NCBI RefSeq assembly: GCF_018304945.1
Contig: NZ_JAGQEE010000001.1
Span: 1,488,001 to 1,552,000 of the forward strand
DNA from: Collimonas humicola
GTDB lineage: Bacteria > Pseudomonadota > Gammaproteobacteria > Burkholderiales > Burkholderiaceae_D
Direction of reading: 5' to 3'
DNA: 64,000 nt
Positions 1 through 8,773 of this stretch are shown here, in pieces. The number at the start of each line of letters is the position of its first letter. Position 1 is the first letter of the stretch. The translations under genes and the position numbers were made by a program. Under the pieces are notes generated by a model. It saw only the letters and a program-made list of their open reading frames with translations, was not told where the DNA came from and made no database searches.

Positions 1-1
1 C

Positions 2-1732
2 CAGCACGTCATCCAGCTGTACATGGATAGCGCCGGCAGCAGCGGTGCGGTCGGCAACTTCAACTGGCTTGTCGTCAGCAGCGCCGGCGCCGCGCCCGAC
101 TTCGGTCCCAATGTGCTGATCTTCGATCCCGGCATGTCGGCCGCCGCCATCCAGGGCCGGCTCAATACAGTGTTCAGCCAGCAGCAAAGCAACCAGTTCG
201 GCAACGCCCGCTATGCACTGCTGTTCAAACCCGGCGCTTATAACGTCGACGTCAATGTCGGTTTCTATACCCAGGTGCTCGGCTTGGGAAATTCGCCCGA
301 CGACGTCAACATCACCGGCGCGGTGCACGTCGAAGCCGACTGGGACAACGGCAACGCGACGCAGAATTTCTGGCGCGGCGCCGAAAACATGGCGGTCAAT
401 CCGAGCGGCAGCCTGGACCGCTGGGCGGTATCGCAGGGCTCGCCATTGCGCCGCATGCATATCAAGGGCAACCTGGCGCTGGATGACGGCGGCTGGTCCA
501 GCGGCGGCTTCCTGGCAGACTCCAAGGTCGACGGCCAGGTCCAGTCCGGCGGCCAGCAGCAATGGTTCACCCGCGATTCGCAAATCGGCAGCTGGAGCGG
601 CGCCAACTGGAACATGGTGTTCGCCGGGGTCGACGGCGCGCCCGGCGGCGTGGTCTGGCCGAATCCTCCCGACACTGTGCTGGCGACCACGCCGCTGGTG
701 CGGGAAAAGCCTTTCCTCACCATCGACGCCGGCGGCAACTATAACGTCTTCGTTCCCGCGCTCGCCAGCAACAATCACGGCGTCAGCTGGACCAGCGGCG
801 CCGCAGCCGGCCAATCGCTCTCCATCAGCAGTTTCTATATCGCCAAGGAAGGCGTTGATACCGCCGCCAGCATCAACGCCGCCCTGAGCCAGGGCAAGAA
901 CCTGATCCTGACGCCGGGCGTCTACCATCTCAACGACACCCTGCGCATCGCCCGCGCCAACACCGTGGTGCTGGGCCTCGGCCTGGCGACGCTGCTGCCC
1001 GATAACGGCGTGGCCGCCATGTCGGTGGCCGACGTCGACGGCGTCAAGATCGCCGGCATCCTGTTCGATGCCGGTCCGCTCAGCTCGCCTGTCCTGCTGG
1101 AAGTCGGACCGACAGGAAGCAGCGCCAGCCATGCCGCCAATCCGACCTCCCTGCACGACCTGTTCTTCCGCATCGGCGGCGCAACCGTGGGCAAGGCCGC
1201 GGTCGGCCTGAAAATCAACAGCAGCGACGTCATCGGCGACGATTTCTGGATCTGGCGCGCCGACCATACCTACGGCGTCGGCTGGAGCAGCAACACCGCC
1301 ACCAACGGCCTCATCGTGAACGGCGCCAATGTCACTATCTACGGCTTGTTTGTCGAGCACTTCCAGCAATACCAGACGCTCTGGAACGGCAACGGCGGCC
1401 GTGTCTATTTCTACCAGAGCGAACTGCCCTACGATGTGCCGGACCAGGGCAGCTGGATGAACGGCGGCAAGAACGGCTACGCCTCCTACAAGGTAGCCGA
1501 CTCGGTCGCCAGCCACCAGGCATGGGGAGTCGGCATCTACTGCTACTTCAGCAGCAACAGCAGCGTCAAGGTATCGAGCGCGATCGAAGCGCCGGCCTCC
1601 GGCTTGAACGGCGCCATGTTCCATAACATGACGACGGTCTCGCTGGGCGGCGTCGGTGAGATCACGCACGTCATCAACCAGTATGGCAATAGCGCCAACG
1701 CCGGCTCCAGCGTAGTCAGGCTGGCGAAATAA
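2..1732 (+). CDS. Secreted right-handed beta-helix protein, 5'-truncated by the window edge
   Basis: The reading frame is open back to base 2 (QHVIQLY precedes the first Met at 23), so the gene begins outside the window. About 577 residues are visible. The protein is rich in Gly, Asn and Ser with beta-helix-like repeats (for example the stretch reading NLILTPGVYHLNDTLRI and the following VVLGLGLATLLPD), typical of pectate-lyase-fold proteins. Relatives are often labelled 'coagulation factor 5/8 type domain' or, wrongly, 'adenylyl cyclase'. It most likely acts outside the cell on a polysaccharide. The next gene is a secreted chitosanase, which fits a glycan-degrading pair. I see no catalytic motif that fixes the substrate. 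The fold is fairly safe; the activity is not. Confidence 0.7.
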   Translation, partial: QHVIQLYMDSAGSSGAVGNFNWLVVSSAGAAPDFGPNVLIFDPGMSAAAIQGRLNTVFSQQQSNQFGNARYALLFKPGAYNVDVNVGFYTQVLGLGNSPDDVNITGAVHVEADWDNGNATQNFWRGAENMAVNPSGSLDRWAVSQGSPLRRMHIKGNLALDDGGWSSGGFLADSKVDGQVQSGGQQQWFTRDSQIGSWSGANWNMVFAGVDGAPGGVVWPNPPDTVLATTPLVREKPFLTIDAGGNYNVFVPALASNNHGVSWTSGAAAGQSLSISSFYIAKEGVDTAASINAALSQGKNLILTPGVYHLNDTLRIARANTVVLGLGLATLLPDNGVAAMSVADVDGVKIAGILFDAGPLSSPVLLEVGPTGSSASHAANPTSLHDLFFRIGGATVGKAAVGLKINSSDVIGDDFWIWRADHTYGVGWSSNTATNGLIVNGANVTIYGLFVEHFQQYQTLWNGNGGRVYFYQSELPYDVPDQGSWMNGGKNGYASYKVADSVASHQAWGVGIYCYFSSNSSVKVSSAIEAPASGLNGAMFHNMTTVSLGGVGEITHVINQYGNSANAGSSVVRLAK

Positions 1733-1768
1733 AGATACGCAGGCTTACCTGCTCGGGAATTGTTCTAG

Positions 1769-1797
1769 TTGACAAATGTTTGGCTTACAAATTAATC
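1769..1797 (+). promoter_or_regulatory. Candidate sigma70 promoter of the chitosanase gene
   Basis: A consensus TTGACA at 1769-1774 is followed after 17 bp by TTAATC at 1792-1797. It lies in the short AT-rich gap between the beta-helix gene and the chitosanase start at 1829. The -10 match is only moderate. Confidence 0.4.
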
Positions 1798-1828
1798 AAC
1801 CACGACATCATTCATTCTGGAGAATACT

Positions 1829-2926
1829 TTGCCTAATTTACCCATGAAGACAATATCGAAAGCCCTGCTGCTTTCCTGCGGCCTGCTGGCCTTGTCCCTG
1901 AACGCCGGGGCGCACGGCCTGGCGGCCGGCAGCCAGGCCAGGCTGGACGCCAGGGTCGCCCCCTGCGACGCTGCCTGGGTCGACGGCGCCGTTTACACCG
2001 CTGGCGACAAGGTCAGCTACGGCGGCGTCAACTACAGCGCTGTCTACTGGACCCAGGGGAACAATCCGGCCAGCAGCAGCGGCGCCATTGCAACGGCGCA
2101 GCCATGGATCAGCGGCGCCAGCTGCCAGCAGGCCAAGGCGGCAGCCAACGACCATGATGCGAATTTCTCTCCGGCCACGCTGCAATTCCTGAAAGCCAAT
2201 ACCGGCCTGGACGGCGAGCAGTGGGACAACATCATGAAGCTGATCAACAAGCCGGAACAGGATTCGCTCAACTGGACCAAATACTACGGCTACTGCGAAA
2301 ACATCAATGACGACCGCGGCTACACCATCGGGATTTTCGGCGCCACCACTGGCGGCCCCAACGATGAAGGTCCGGACGGTCCGGCGCTGTTCAAGGAATT
2401 CGACGCCGCCAGCGGCGCCGCCAACCCTTCGATCGCAGGCGGCCTGGCGCGCGCCGGCGCGCATGGCAACATGCAAGGCGCGATCCTGAAGATCACCGAT
2501 AGCAAGGCGGATTTCTACAAGAAGATCGGGGCGCTGCAAAACAACCCGGCATGGCGCGAAGCCATGTGGCATACTTTTTATAATGTCTATATCAAGTACA
2601 GCCTGCAGCAGGCGCGCCAGCGCGGCTTCACCTCGGCGCTGACCATCGGCTCGTTTGTCGATACGGCGCTGAACCAGGGCGCCAGCGGCGATTCCGGCAC
2701 GCTGGAAGGCGTGCTGTCGCGTTCGGGCAAGAGCACCGATGAAAAAACCTTCATGACCAGTTTCTACGCGCAACGCAGCAAGATCGTCGATACCAATCAG
2801 TACAACCAGCCGCCTAACGGCAAGAACCGGGTGAAAGAATGGAGCACCCTGCTGGGCCTGGGAGAAACCGACCTCAAGAATGCCGATGCGGACGTGGTCA
2901 AGGTGACCAACTGGACCATGAAGTAA
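1829..2926 (+). CDS. csn: Secreted GH46 chitosanase with N-terminal carbohydrate-binding module
   Basis: Endo-acting glycoside hydrolase of family 46, expected to cleave beta-1,4 bonds in chitosan outside the cell. A Sec signal peptide (KALLLSCGLLALSLNAGA) is followed by a CBM5/12-type chitin-binding module at about residues 46-95 (AWVDGAVYTAGDKVSYGG), then the GH46 domain. The GH46 catalytic pair is recognisable: Glu143 in the PEQDSLNW stretch and Asp161 in NDDRGYT, 18 residues apart as in Streptomyces N174 chitosanase (Glu22/Asp40). The first start is a TTG at 1829, 6 bp after a GGAG. An ATG at 1844 (MKTIS) also leaves a normal signal peptide but lies about 20 bp from the GGAG. The neighbouring beta-helix protein suggests a role against fungal or other glycans. 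Confidence 0.9.
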   Translation: MPNLPMKTISKALLLSCGLLALSLNAGAHGLAAGSQARLDARVAPCDAAWVDGAVYTAGDKVSYGGVNYSAVYWTQGNNPASSSGAIATAQPWISGASCQQAKAAANDHDANFSPATLQFLKANTGLDGEQWDNIMKLINKPEQDSLNWTKYYGYCENINDDRGYTIGIFGATTGGPNDEGPDGPALFKEFDAASGAANPSIAGGLARAGAHGNMQGAILKITDSKADFYKKIGALQNNPAWREAMWHTFYNVYIKYSLQQARQRGFTSALTIGSFVDTALNQGASGDSGTLEGVLSRSGKSTDEKTFMTSFYAQRSKIVDTNQYNQPPNGKNRVKEWSTLLGLGETDLKNADADVVKVTNWTMK

Positions 2927-3025
2927 GCCTGGGGACGCCTGGGCCGTGACCGGCCCGGGCGCGATGCGCAGATCCGGGGCTAGTTGATGTCGATGTCGAT
3001 GCAGCATCACCATCAGGAGATAGCG

Positions 3026-3514
3026 ATGAAACTCAAGGGATCCTGCCATTGCGGCGCCGTCCGCTTCAGCCTGGAAAGCGCTACGCCCTACCCTTACCAG
3101 CGCTGCTACTGCTCGATCTGCCGCAAGACCCAGGGCGGTGGCGGCTACACCATCAATATCGGCGGCGACGCCGGCACCCTCAAGGTCACCGGCCGTGACG
3201 ACGTCAGCGTCTACCACGCCAAGCTCAAGCGCAAGGGCGAGCGCCGGGTCCATACCAGCACCGCGCAACGGCATTTCTGCCGGCGCTGCGGCAGCGCCTT
3301 GTGGCTGTTCAGTCCGGAATGGCCGGAGCTGGTGCATCCGTTTGCCTCAGCCATTGACACGCCGCTGCCGACGCCGCCTGAACACACCCATCTGCTGCTC
3401 GCCTACAAGGCGCCCTGGGTGGAAGTCAAGGCCGGCCGTAAAGACCAGCAGTTCGCCGAATTCCCGCATGAGTCATTGGCGGATTGGCATGAGCGGCTAG
3501 GGCTGCTCACATAG
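3026..3514 (+). CDS. GFA/CENP-V family zinc protein
   Basis: Small cytoplasmic protein of the glutathione-dependent formaldehyde-activating (GFA) fold, 162 aa. The zinc ligands expected for the family are present: CxC at Cys7/Cys9, CYCSIC at Cys27/Cys29/Cys32 and CRRC at Cys85/Cys88. The ATG at 3026 is chosen because AGGAGA at 3015-3020 precedes it directly and the Cys-rich start of the fold follows at once; upstream in-frame Met codons add only a Met/His-rich stretch. Members bind glutathione or unknown thiols, and most are not true formaldehyde enzymes, so no substrate is assigned. It stands alone between the chitosanase and a minus-strand gene. Confidence 0.85.
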   Translation: MKLKGSCHCGAVRFSLESATPYPYQRCYCSICRKTQGGGGYTINIGGDAGTLKVTGRDDVSVYHAKLKRKGERRVHTSTAQRHFCRRCGSALWLFSPEWPELVHPFASAIDTPLPTPPEHTHLLLAYKAPWVEVKAGRKDQQFAEFPHESLADWHERLGLLT

Positions 3515-3574
3515 TTCTGTTCTGTCATTCGCGCCTCCACCTTGCGCCTAGACGGAGCTTTTAGAAAGCGGCGC

Positions 3575-3742
3575 TCAATTTTCTGCCGGCTCAGCTGCCA
3601 AAGCGGCGTCGAACACATTGATCAAGGTGATCAGATAATCCATGCGGGCCCGCTCCCGCATGGTGGTTCTCCGCCCCCATAAGAAATCAAACTCAGCCAC
3701 GATGCGCAGATATTCCTTTTCGCAAATGACAGGTGTATCCAT
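3575..3742 (-). CDS. Orphan 55-aa protein resembling the N-terminal segment of HigA-type antitoxins
   Basis: The ATG at 3742 has a good GGAGGA a few bases upstream, which decides the start over an upstream Met. The 55-aa product begins MDTPVICEKEYLRIV and continues with a region like the acidic alpha-helical N-terminus found before the helix-turn-helix in some HigA-like antitoxins (pattern 'xxYxxxLxExxxLW...R.DxLxTLIxxF'). The helix-turn-helix itself is absent because the ORF stops. It could be a truncated antitoxin or an independent small protein. No partner toxin is visible next to it. Low certainty on family. Confidence 0.45.
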   Translation of the reverse strand: MDTPVICEKEYLRIVAEFDFLWGRRTTMRERARMDYLITLINVFDAALAAEPAEN

Positions 3743-3800
3743 TTCTTCCTCCGGCATAATCGCACTTCGATTTTCCTGCCCTGGCAGACAGACTTGAGCG

Positions 3801-4832
3801 TCAGGCGTCCTGCTCGCGCCACCAGCGCCGCCCGGCCTGGGGCGCGGCGACGCTCAGCATTTCACCCATCTGCGGCGTGCTGACCGGAACTCCCTGCTCC
3901 CCAGCGAGCGCGACGATGCGCTCGAACGGGTCTTGCCACAGATGCAGGGCAAGGTCGAAGGTGCCGTTATGCACCGGCAGCAAATGCTTGCCGCCCAGGT
4001 CCAGGTGGGCTTGCAGCGTCTGTTCCGGCTGCATGTGGACGTCCGGCCAGTCATGGTCGTAGGCGCCGGTTTCTATCATGGTCAGGTCGAATGGGCCGTA
4101 GCGCCGGCCGATCTCCTTGAAGCCGTCGAAATAGCCGCTGTCGCCGCTGAAGAACAGGCGCAGATCGTCATCGATGATCACCCAGGAGGCCCACAGCGTA
4201 CGGTTGCCGTCAGTCAGGCCGCGTCCGGAAAAATGGCGCGCCGGCGTCGCCGCCAGCTGCAAGCCGCCGACCCGGGTGCTTTGCCACCAGTCCAGCTGCT
4301 GCACCTTCTCCGCCGGAATGCCCCACTTGATCAGCGTGTCGCCCACGCCCAGCGGCGTCAGGAAGTGCTTTACCTTGCCGGCCAGCTGCAGGATCGCAGC
4401 GTGATCCAGATGATCGTAATGGTCATGCGACAGGATCACACCCTCGATAGGCGGCAAATCGGCGATGCCGATCGGCGGCTGGTGGAAGCGCTTGGGACCG
4501 ATCCACTGCAGCGGCGAAGCGCGCTCGGAAAACACCGGATCGGTCAGCCAGAATGCGCCGCGCAGCTTCAGCAGCATAGTTGAATGGCCGAGGCGGAACA
4601 GCGAACGGTCGGGCGCCGCCAGCAGCTGCGCCGTGCTGATCGCCTGCACCGGGATCGGCCGCGCCGGCACCGTTCCAGCCGGCTTGTCGAAAATGAAACG
4701 CCACAACACTTGCAAGGTCTTGCGCAAGCCGTTCTTGTGCATCGGCTGGCGGTTCCTGAACTTGCCGTCGCGCCGCATTGAATATTGGATGGGGAGAGCC
4801 GTATCAAAAGCCTCGAGGGTTTCGCTTGCCAT
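3801..4832 (-). CDS. Metallo-beta-lactamase-fold hydrolase (UlaG/NAPE-PLD-like)
   Basis: 343-aa MBL-fold hydrolase. The zinc-binding signature SHDHYDHLDH places His136, His138, Asp140 and His141, with the further ligands His200, Asp231 (FFSGDSGY) and His288 (LPVHNGTF). The order and spacing match the UlaG/N-acyl-phosphatidylethanolamine phospholipase D-like branch. An N-terminal extension of about 75 residues without a signal peptide suggests a cytoplasmic enzyme. The substrate is unknown: relatives act on lactones or phosphodiesters. Its promoter region carries a 15-bp palindrome and faces a broken AraC-family regulator, so its original regulator may have been lost. Confidence 0.85.
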   Translation of the reverse strand: MASETLEAFDTALPIQYSMRRDGKFRNRQPMHKNGLRKTLQVLWRFIFDKPAGTVPARPIPVQAISTAQLLAAPDRSLFRLGHSTMLLKLRGAFWLTDPVFSERASPLQWIGPKRFHQPPIGIADLPPIEGVILSHDHYDHLDHAAILQLAGKVKHFLTPLGVGDTLIKWGIPAEKVQQLDWWQSTRVGGLQLAATPARHFSGRGLTDGNRTLWASWVIIDDDLRLFFSGDSGYFDGFKEIGRRYGPFDLTMIETGAYDHDWPDVHMQPEQTLQAHLDLGGKHLLPVHNGTFDLALHLWQDPFERIVALAGEQGVPVSTPQMGEMLSVAAPQAGRRWWREQDA

Positions 4833-4895
4833 GCTGGTTGTCCTGTCCGGATATCGGTTATTTGATGATTTCTGCTGAAAACTGAAATATATTAC

Positions 4896-4910
4896 ACTAC
4901 ACAGTGTAGT
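4896..4910. promoter_or_regulatory. Perfect 15-bp palindrome, candidate operator
   Basis: ACTACAC-A-GTGTAGT, 7-bp arms around one base, in the AT-rich gap between the MBL hydrolase and the AraC remnant. TATAAC-like sequence flanks it. The size and symmetry fit a TetR-type dimer site; no TetR gene is in view. Confidence 0.5.
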
Positions 4911-4931
4911 TTATAACATAAAAAAGTAAAC

Positions 4932-5261
4932 TTGGCAGTGCAAATAAATCCTATCCGGGGCATGGCAGCCATGGCGAGCGCCGGTGAATCGGCCAGCGCG
5001 TTCATCACCTGGCTCAAATCCAACTACGGCGAGCAGCTGCGCATGGCGGAACTGGCGCAACGCGCAGGCATGAGCGTGTCGTCGCTGCGGCATCACTTCA
5101 AGGCAGTCAGCGCCATGACGCCGGTGCAGGATCAGACCATGCATGCCGACAGACGCTTATGTCTGATCGGCCTGTGTTTTGGCAATGAACGGCTGCGTTT
5201 CTCTGATATTGTTTCGGCTGCGCGTGCGCTGCAGGGGCTCCGGGTAGTTTCCGTGACCTGA
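4932..5261 (+). pseudogene. AraC-family regulator remnant
   Basis: The ORF encodes only the first of the two AraC helix-turn-helix motifs (FITWLKSNYGEQLRMAELA, then RAGMSVSSLRHHFKAVSAM). The usual N-terminal sensor domain is missing. After MTPVQ the expected QYQKxLRLxEAR continuation is replaced by unrelated sequence (DQTMHADRRLCLIG). Both ends are therefore lost and the protein is unlikely to work as a normal AraC activator. It is divergent from the MBL hydrolase, which an intact ancestor probably controlled. Confidence 0.6.
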
Positions 5262-5306
5262 TGGCGCTCATCACAAACCAGCTTTTTCAATTATTCCCGG
5301 ACCGAG

Positions 5307-5897
5307 ATGCAACATCGCAAATTCTGCAAGACTGCCAGCATGTTTTTCAAATTCGGATTGCTGGGAATATTCAGCCTGGGTTTGCTGACGGCCGTGACGA
5401 TCGCCGCTGTCGGACTTTCCGACCGTATTGAGGCAAGTGATGTAGCAATTGTCTTCGGCTCCAAGGTCAACCCCGACGGCACCGCCTCTCCGCGCCTGGC
5501 TGCACGCCTGGACAAGGCTGGCGAATTGTACAAGTCAGGAGTAATTACGCATTTAATCGTCAGCGGCGGCACCGGCAAGGAAGGCGTGGATGAAGCAGTC
5601 GCCATGAAAAACTATCTCGTTGCGCGGCAAGTGCCGGCTGCATCGATATTGGTTGACAGCCATGGCGACACAACGGCTGACACAGCAAAAAACAGCACTG
5701 CGTTGATGCATCTGCATGGCTACAAGAGCGCTTTGCTTGTGTCCCAGTATTTTCACATTGCGCGGGCGCGCCTCGCCTTTAAGCAATGCGGCATATCGCG
5801 CCTTTACAACGCCCATCCTGTTTTTTTTGAATGGCGTGACATATATTCGCTGGCCCGGGAAGTTATCGGATTCTATGCCTACGCCTTGCACTACTGA
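5307..5897 (+). CDS. DUF218 (YdcF/SanA-like) membrane-anchored protein
   Basis: 196-aa protein with one N-terminal membrane segment (about residues 12-36) followed by a DUF218 domain: DVAIVFGSKVNPDGTASPRL, a GG-T loop (VSGGTGKEGVDEA) and the D-HGDTTADTAKNS stretch typical of the family. The domain would face the periplasm. SanA relatives affect envelope integrity and vancomycin tolerance; the biochemical role is unsettled. It stands alone, with a hairpin 60 bp downstream. Met12 is an alternative start. Confidence 0.8.
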   Translation: MQHRKFCKTASMFFKFGLLGIFSLGLLTAVTIAAVGLSDRIEASDVAIVFGSKVNPDGTASPRLAARLDKAGELYKSGVITHLIVSGGTGKEGVDEAVAMKNYLVARQVPAASILVDSHGDTTADTAKNSTALMHLHGYKSALLVSQYFHIARARLAFKQCGISRLYNAHPVFFEWRDIYSLAREVIGFYAYALHY

Positions 5898-5959
5898 GCG
5901 ACGTCGCCGTCAAAACCCTGACCATTCTCCAAAAATTGTCCACACCGTCCTGAGACTGC

Positions 5960-5988
5960 GCTTCATCAAGATAAAGTTTTGATGAAGC
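5960..5988 (+). terminator. Inverted repeat downstream of the DUF218 gene
   Basis: 10-bp arms GCTTCATCAA / TTGATGAAGC around a 9-nt loop, 60 bp after the stop codon. There is no clean T-tract after it, so it may be a weak terminator or an RNA 3' end structure. Confidence 0.35.
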
Positions 5989-6120
5989 CCTCGTTTATAA
6001 AAAGCAATAAGTAAAAATAAATGGCTTAATATATTGCCAATCGTGGCCGGTTCCCGGTGACCGACTGCTCTGCTAACACATGCTACCCCGCCACCAATCA
6101 TCCCAAAATGGAGTCCGACG

Positions 6121-7140
6121 ATGAATGCACGCAGCATTCTTGATCACTGGCAGGACAGCGGCGCGCTCGACCAGCCGGGCTATCGGCGCGCGCTGCTGGC
6201 TTTGCATCTGGCGCCTGACGCCGAGCGCTGGCGCCGGCTGGCGGCATTGCTGCTGTTGATCAGCGGCGCCTTGTGCCTGCTGGCCGGCACAGTGATGGTA
6301 TTCGCTTCCAATTGGCTGACCTGGCCGCGCCTGGCGCGGGTCGGCGTCGCCGAAGCCGGCTGGCTGGCGCTGCTGGCATGGGCTTTCCTGGCCCGGCCTG
6401 ACAGCGACGGCCGGCGCTGGGCGCTGTTTGCCGTGGCTGCCATGTCCGGCATCTGGCTGGCGGTGATCGGGCAAACCTACCAGACCGGCGCCGATGCCTG
6501 GCAGCTGTTTGCGCTATGGGCGGCGCTGGCCTTGCCATGGGCGCTGCTGGCCGATTTCGCGCCGCTGTGGGGCTTGTGGATCGTCATTGCATCGCTGGCG
6601 CTGCAGCTGTGGCTGCCGCATGCGCCGTGGCGTCCGGCGCTGTCGTCCTGGGGCCTGTTCGATGAAGCCAACCTGCCCTTGATCGGCTTCTGGCTGGCGG
6701 CGCTGGCCCTGGCCGAACGGCTGCAAAGCGCGGCGGCGCCATGGACCGCGCGCATCCTGCCACGCCTGCTGGGACTGGGATTGGCGCTGCTGCTGACGAT
6801 CCAGGCCAGCATGGTGCTGGCCGGCGCGCATCAGCATGTTTTCGGGCTTTCGGCAGCCAGCAGCAACCCTGTAATCCTGATCTTGTGGCTAGCCTGCGTG
6901 GTTGCAGCGCTCTATTTTTATTTACAGCGGCGCGATCTGTTGCTGCTGGCGCTGCCTTTGTTTTCTGTCTGGGTCGCCGTGCTGGCCTGGGTGATCGGTT
7001 CCGCCCATGGCGACAACTGGCTGTATCCGGTTTCCATACTGGCGATCGGCGGCCTCGGCGCCATCGGCTGGTGGCTGCACGCCCGCCACCAGCAATGGCA
7101 AGCCGCGTCGCAGCCGGCATTAATGGAGGCGGCGCAATGA
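6121..7140 (+). CDS. DUF2157 polytopic membrane protein
   Basis: 339-aa inner-membrane protein. A short cytoplasmic N-terminus (residues 1-38, MNARSILDHWQDSGALDQPG, helix-rich) is followed by about ten hydrophobic segments. The N-terminal part with WRRLAALLLLISGALCLLAGTV and the later VIGQTYQTGADAWQLF stretch are characteristic of DUF2157. It is the first gene of a four-gene run in which each stop overlaps the next start by the ATGA tetranucleotide. The DUF2157-DUF4401-GDYXXLXY order is a recurrent trio in proteobacteria, of unknown function but envelope-located. Confidence 0.85.
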   Translation: MNARSILDHWQDSGALDQPGYRRALLALHLAPDAERWRRLAALLLLISGALCLLAGTVMVFASNWLTWPRLARVGVAEAGWLALLAWAFLARPDSDGRRWALFAVAAMSGIWLAVIGQTYQTGADAWQLFALWAALALPWALLADFAPLWGLWIVIASLALQLWLPHAPWRPALSSWGLFDEANLPLIGFWLAALALAERLQSAAAPWTARILPRLLGLGLALLLTIQASMVLAGAHQHVFGLSAASSNPVILILWLACVVAALYFYLQRRDLLLLALPLFSVWVAVLAWVIGSAHGDNWLYPVSILAIGGLGAIGWWLHARHQQWQAASQPALMEAAQ

Positions 7141-8225
7141 GCCAGCCAAGCAACCAGATTGCCGACTGGGACGGCGTGATCGCCGGCTTGCGCGAGAGCG
7201 GCGCGCTGCGCCAGGACGCTGCCTTGCCCGGGCGCGATGATGCCCTGCCCTGGTCGGTCATGATCCTGCAAACCATCGCCGCCTGGATTGCCGCTGCCTT
7301 GCTGGTGGCGGCAGTGGTAGTGCCGGCCTTCATCGCCAGCAACGAAAGCGCCTGGATCGTTTGCGGCGTGCTGCTGATAGCCGTTGCGACAGCCGTGATG
7401 CGGCTCAATCGGCAATCGTTTTTCCTGCCGCAGATGGCGGTGCCGGTAGCGATTGCCGGCGCCGTGCTGGTCGGCGCCGGCCTGAAGCCGGATTCGTGGG
7501 AACTGCCGGCCTTCGTGCTGGCGCTGATACTGTTCGCACTGTCCGGACACCGCCTGCTGCGCTTCATTGCGGCCGGCGTCATGCTGGCGGTGCTGTGGTA
7601 CTGGATGACGCCATGGCTGGGGCGTTACAACTACGGCCTGCGAGAGCACGCCACGTGGATGTGGCAACTGGCGCCGCTGCGCAATCTGCTGTTTTCGCTG
7701 GCGCTGTGGTGGCTGTGGACTCACCCGCTGAAACTGTCCGGCCTCGGTCCGGCGGTCTGGCAACCGGTGCGCCATGCCCTGCTGTGGTTCTGGCTTGGCG
7801 CGCAGGTATGGCAGGCCATTGGCTGGCACGAATTATTCGTGGCGCCGTCCGATGCCGATCAATGGCTGGCGCCAAATGGCCTCTGGCTTGCCTACCGGCT
7901 GCTAGACCTGCTGCCGTTACTGGTTGCCGTATTCATGACGCTGCGCCGTAACCCCGGATTGGCCGCCAGGATCTTGCCGCTGGCGGTGCTGTTGCCGCTC
8001 TGCGTCTTGTCGCCGGCGTTAGCGACGGCGGCGCTGGTGCTTTGGATCGGCCTGGCCGAAGGCCGCAGCTATCTGACGGCGCTCGGCATTGCCGCTGCAC
8101 TGGCCGGCTTCGGCGCTTTCTATTACAACTTGAACTGGCCCCTGCTGTACAAGGGACTGCTGCTGATGGCGAGCGGCATCGCACTGTTGCTGATGTGGCT
8201 GTCCATGTCGAGGAGAGCAACATGA
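7137..8225 (+). CDS. DUF4401 polytopic membrane protein
   Basis: 362-aa inner-membrane protein starting at the ATG that overlaps the previous stop (ATGA at 7137-7140). A soluble N-terminus (MSQPSNQIADWDGVIAGL) precedes roughly ten transmembrane helices, including WMTPWLGRYNYGLREH and the LRRNPGLAARILPLAVLLPL region. The architecture parallels the upstream DUF2157 protein, so the two may form a complex. An open frame upstream of 7137 is only read-through of the preceding gene. The function is unknown. Confidence 0.85.
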   Translation: MSQPSNQIADWDGVIAGLRESGALRQDAALPGRDDALPWSVMILQTIAAWIAAALLVAAVVVPAFIASNESAWIVCGVLLIAVATAVMRLNRQSFFLPQMAVPVAIAGAVLVGAGLKPDSWELPAFVLALILFALSGHRLLRFIAAGVMLAVLWYWMTPWLGRYNYGLREHATWMWQLAPLRNLLFSLALWWLWTHPLKLSGLGPAVWQPVRHALLWFWLGAQVWQAIGWHELFVAPSDADQWLAPNGLWLAYRLLDLLPLLVAVFMTLRRNPGLAARILPLAVLLPLCVLSPALATAALVLWIGLAEGRSYLTALGIAAALAGFGAFYYNLNWPLLYKGLLLMASGIALLLMWLSMSRRAT

Positions 8226-8773
8226 TGCGGTGGCGCCTGCCTCTTTTCATCATCGCTGCGCTGATCACCCTGCTGTTCCTGAACGGCATCGTCTGGCGGC
8301 ACGAACAAACCCTGGCGCAGGGCCGCGCGATACTGCTGCCGCTGCGTCCGGTCGATCCGCGTTCGCTGATGCAGGGCGATTACATGGCGCTTGACTATCA
8401 ACTGACGCAACAGCTGACTAAGCAGCTGGTCGCTGCCAAAACACCCCCGGCGCCAGGTCAGGCGCTCGGCGTAATACTCGGCACCGACGCTGACGGCGTT
8501 GCGCAATTTCTGCGGATGGCCCAGGCCGGCGAACAACCGCAAGCCGGCGAAACCCTGGTGCGCCTGAAATGGGAAGACAATGGCGCACACCTGCCGAGCA
8601 GCAGTTATTTCTTCGCCGAGGGCGAAGGCGCCCGCTTCGCCCTGGCCCGCTACGCAATCTTCCGCGTAGCGCGCGATGGCACAGCCTTGCTGGCTGGCCT
8701 GGCGGACCAGCAGCATCAGGCGATTCCCGACCGCATCAAGAAAACTCCGGTAACTAGCGACAGCAAACAATGA
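8222..8773 (+). CDS. GDYXXLXY-domain membrane-anchored protein
   Basis: 183-aa protein with a single N-terminal membrane segment (LPLFIIAALITLLFLNGIVW), then the motif that names the family: RSLMQGDYMALDYQL. The rest would be periplasmic. It starts at the ATG of an ATGATG that overlaps the DUF4401 stop, so it is probably translationally coupled. It completes the DUF2157/DUF4401/GDYXXLXY trio. No enzymatic motif is seen. Confidence 0.85.
   Translation: MMRWRLPLFIIAALITLLFLNGIVWRHEQTLAQGRAILLPLRPVDPRSLMQGDYMALDYQLTQQLTKQLVAAKTPPAPGQALGVILGTDADGVAQFLRMAQAGEQPQAGETLVRLKWEDNGAHLPSSSYFFAEGEGARFALARYAIFRVARDGTALLAGLADQQHQAIPDRIKKTPVTSDSKQ

Noticed and set aside
1838-3337. 499-codon minus-strand ORF
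   Set aside because: Antisense to the chitosanase and GFA genes, whose identities are clear; Ala/Arg/Gly-rich shadow of high-GC coding DNA.
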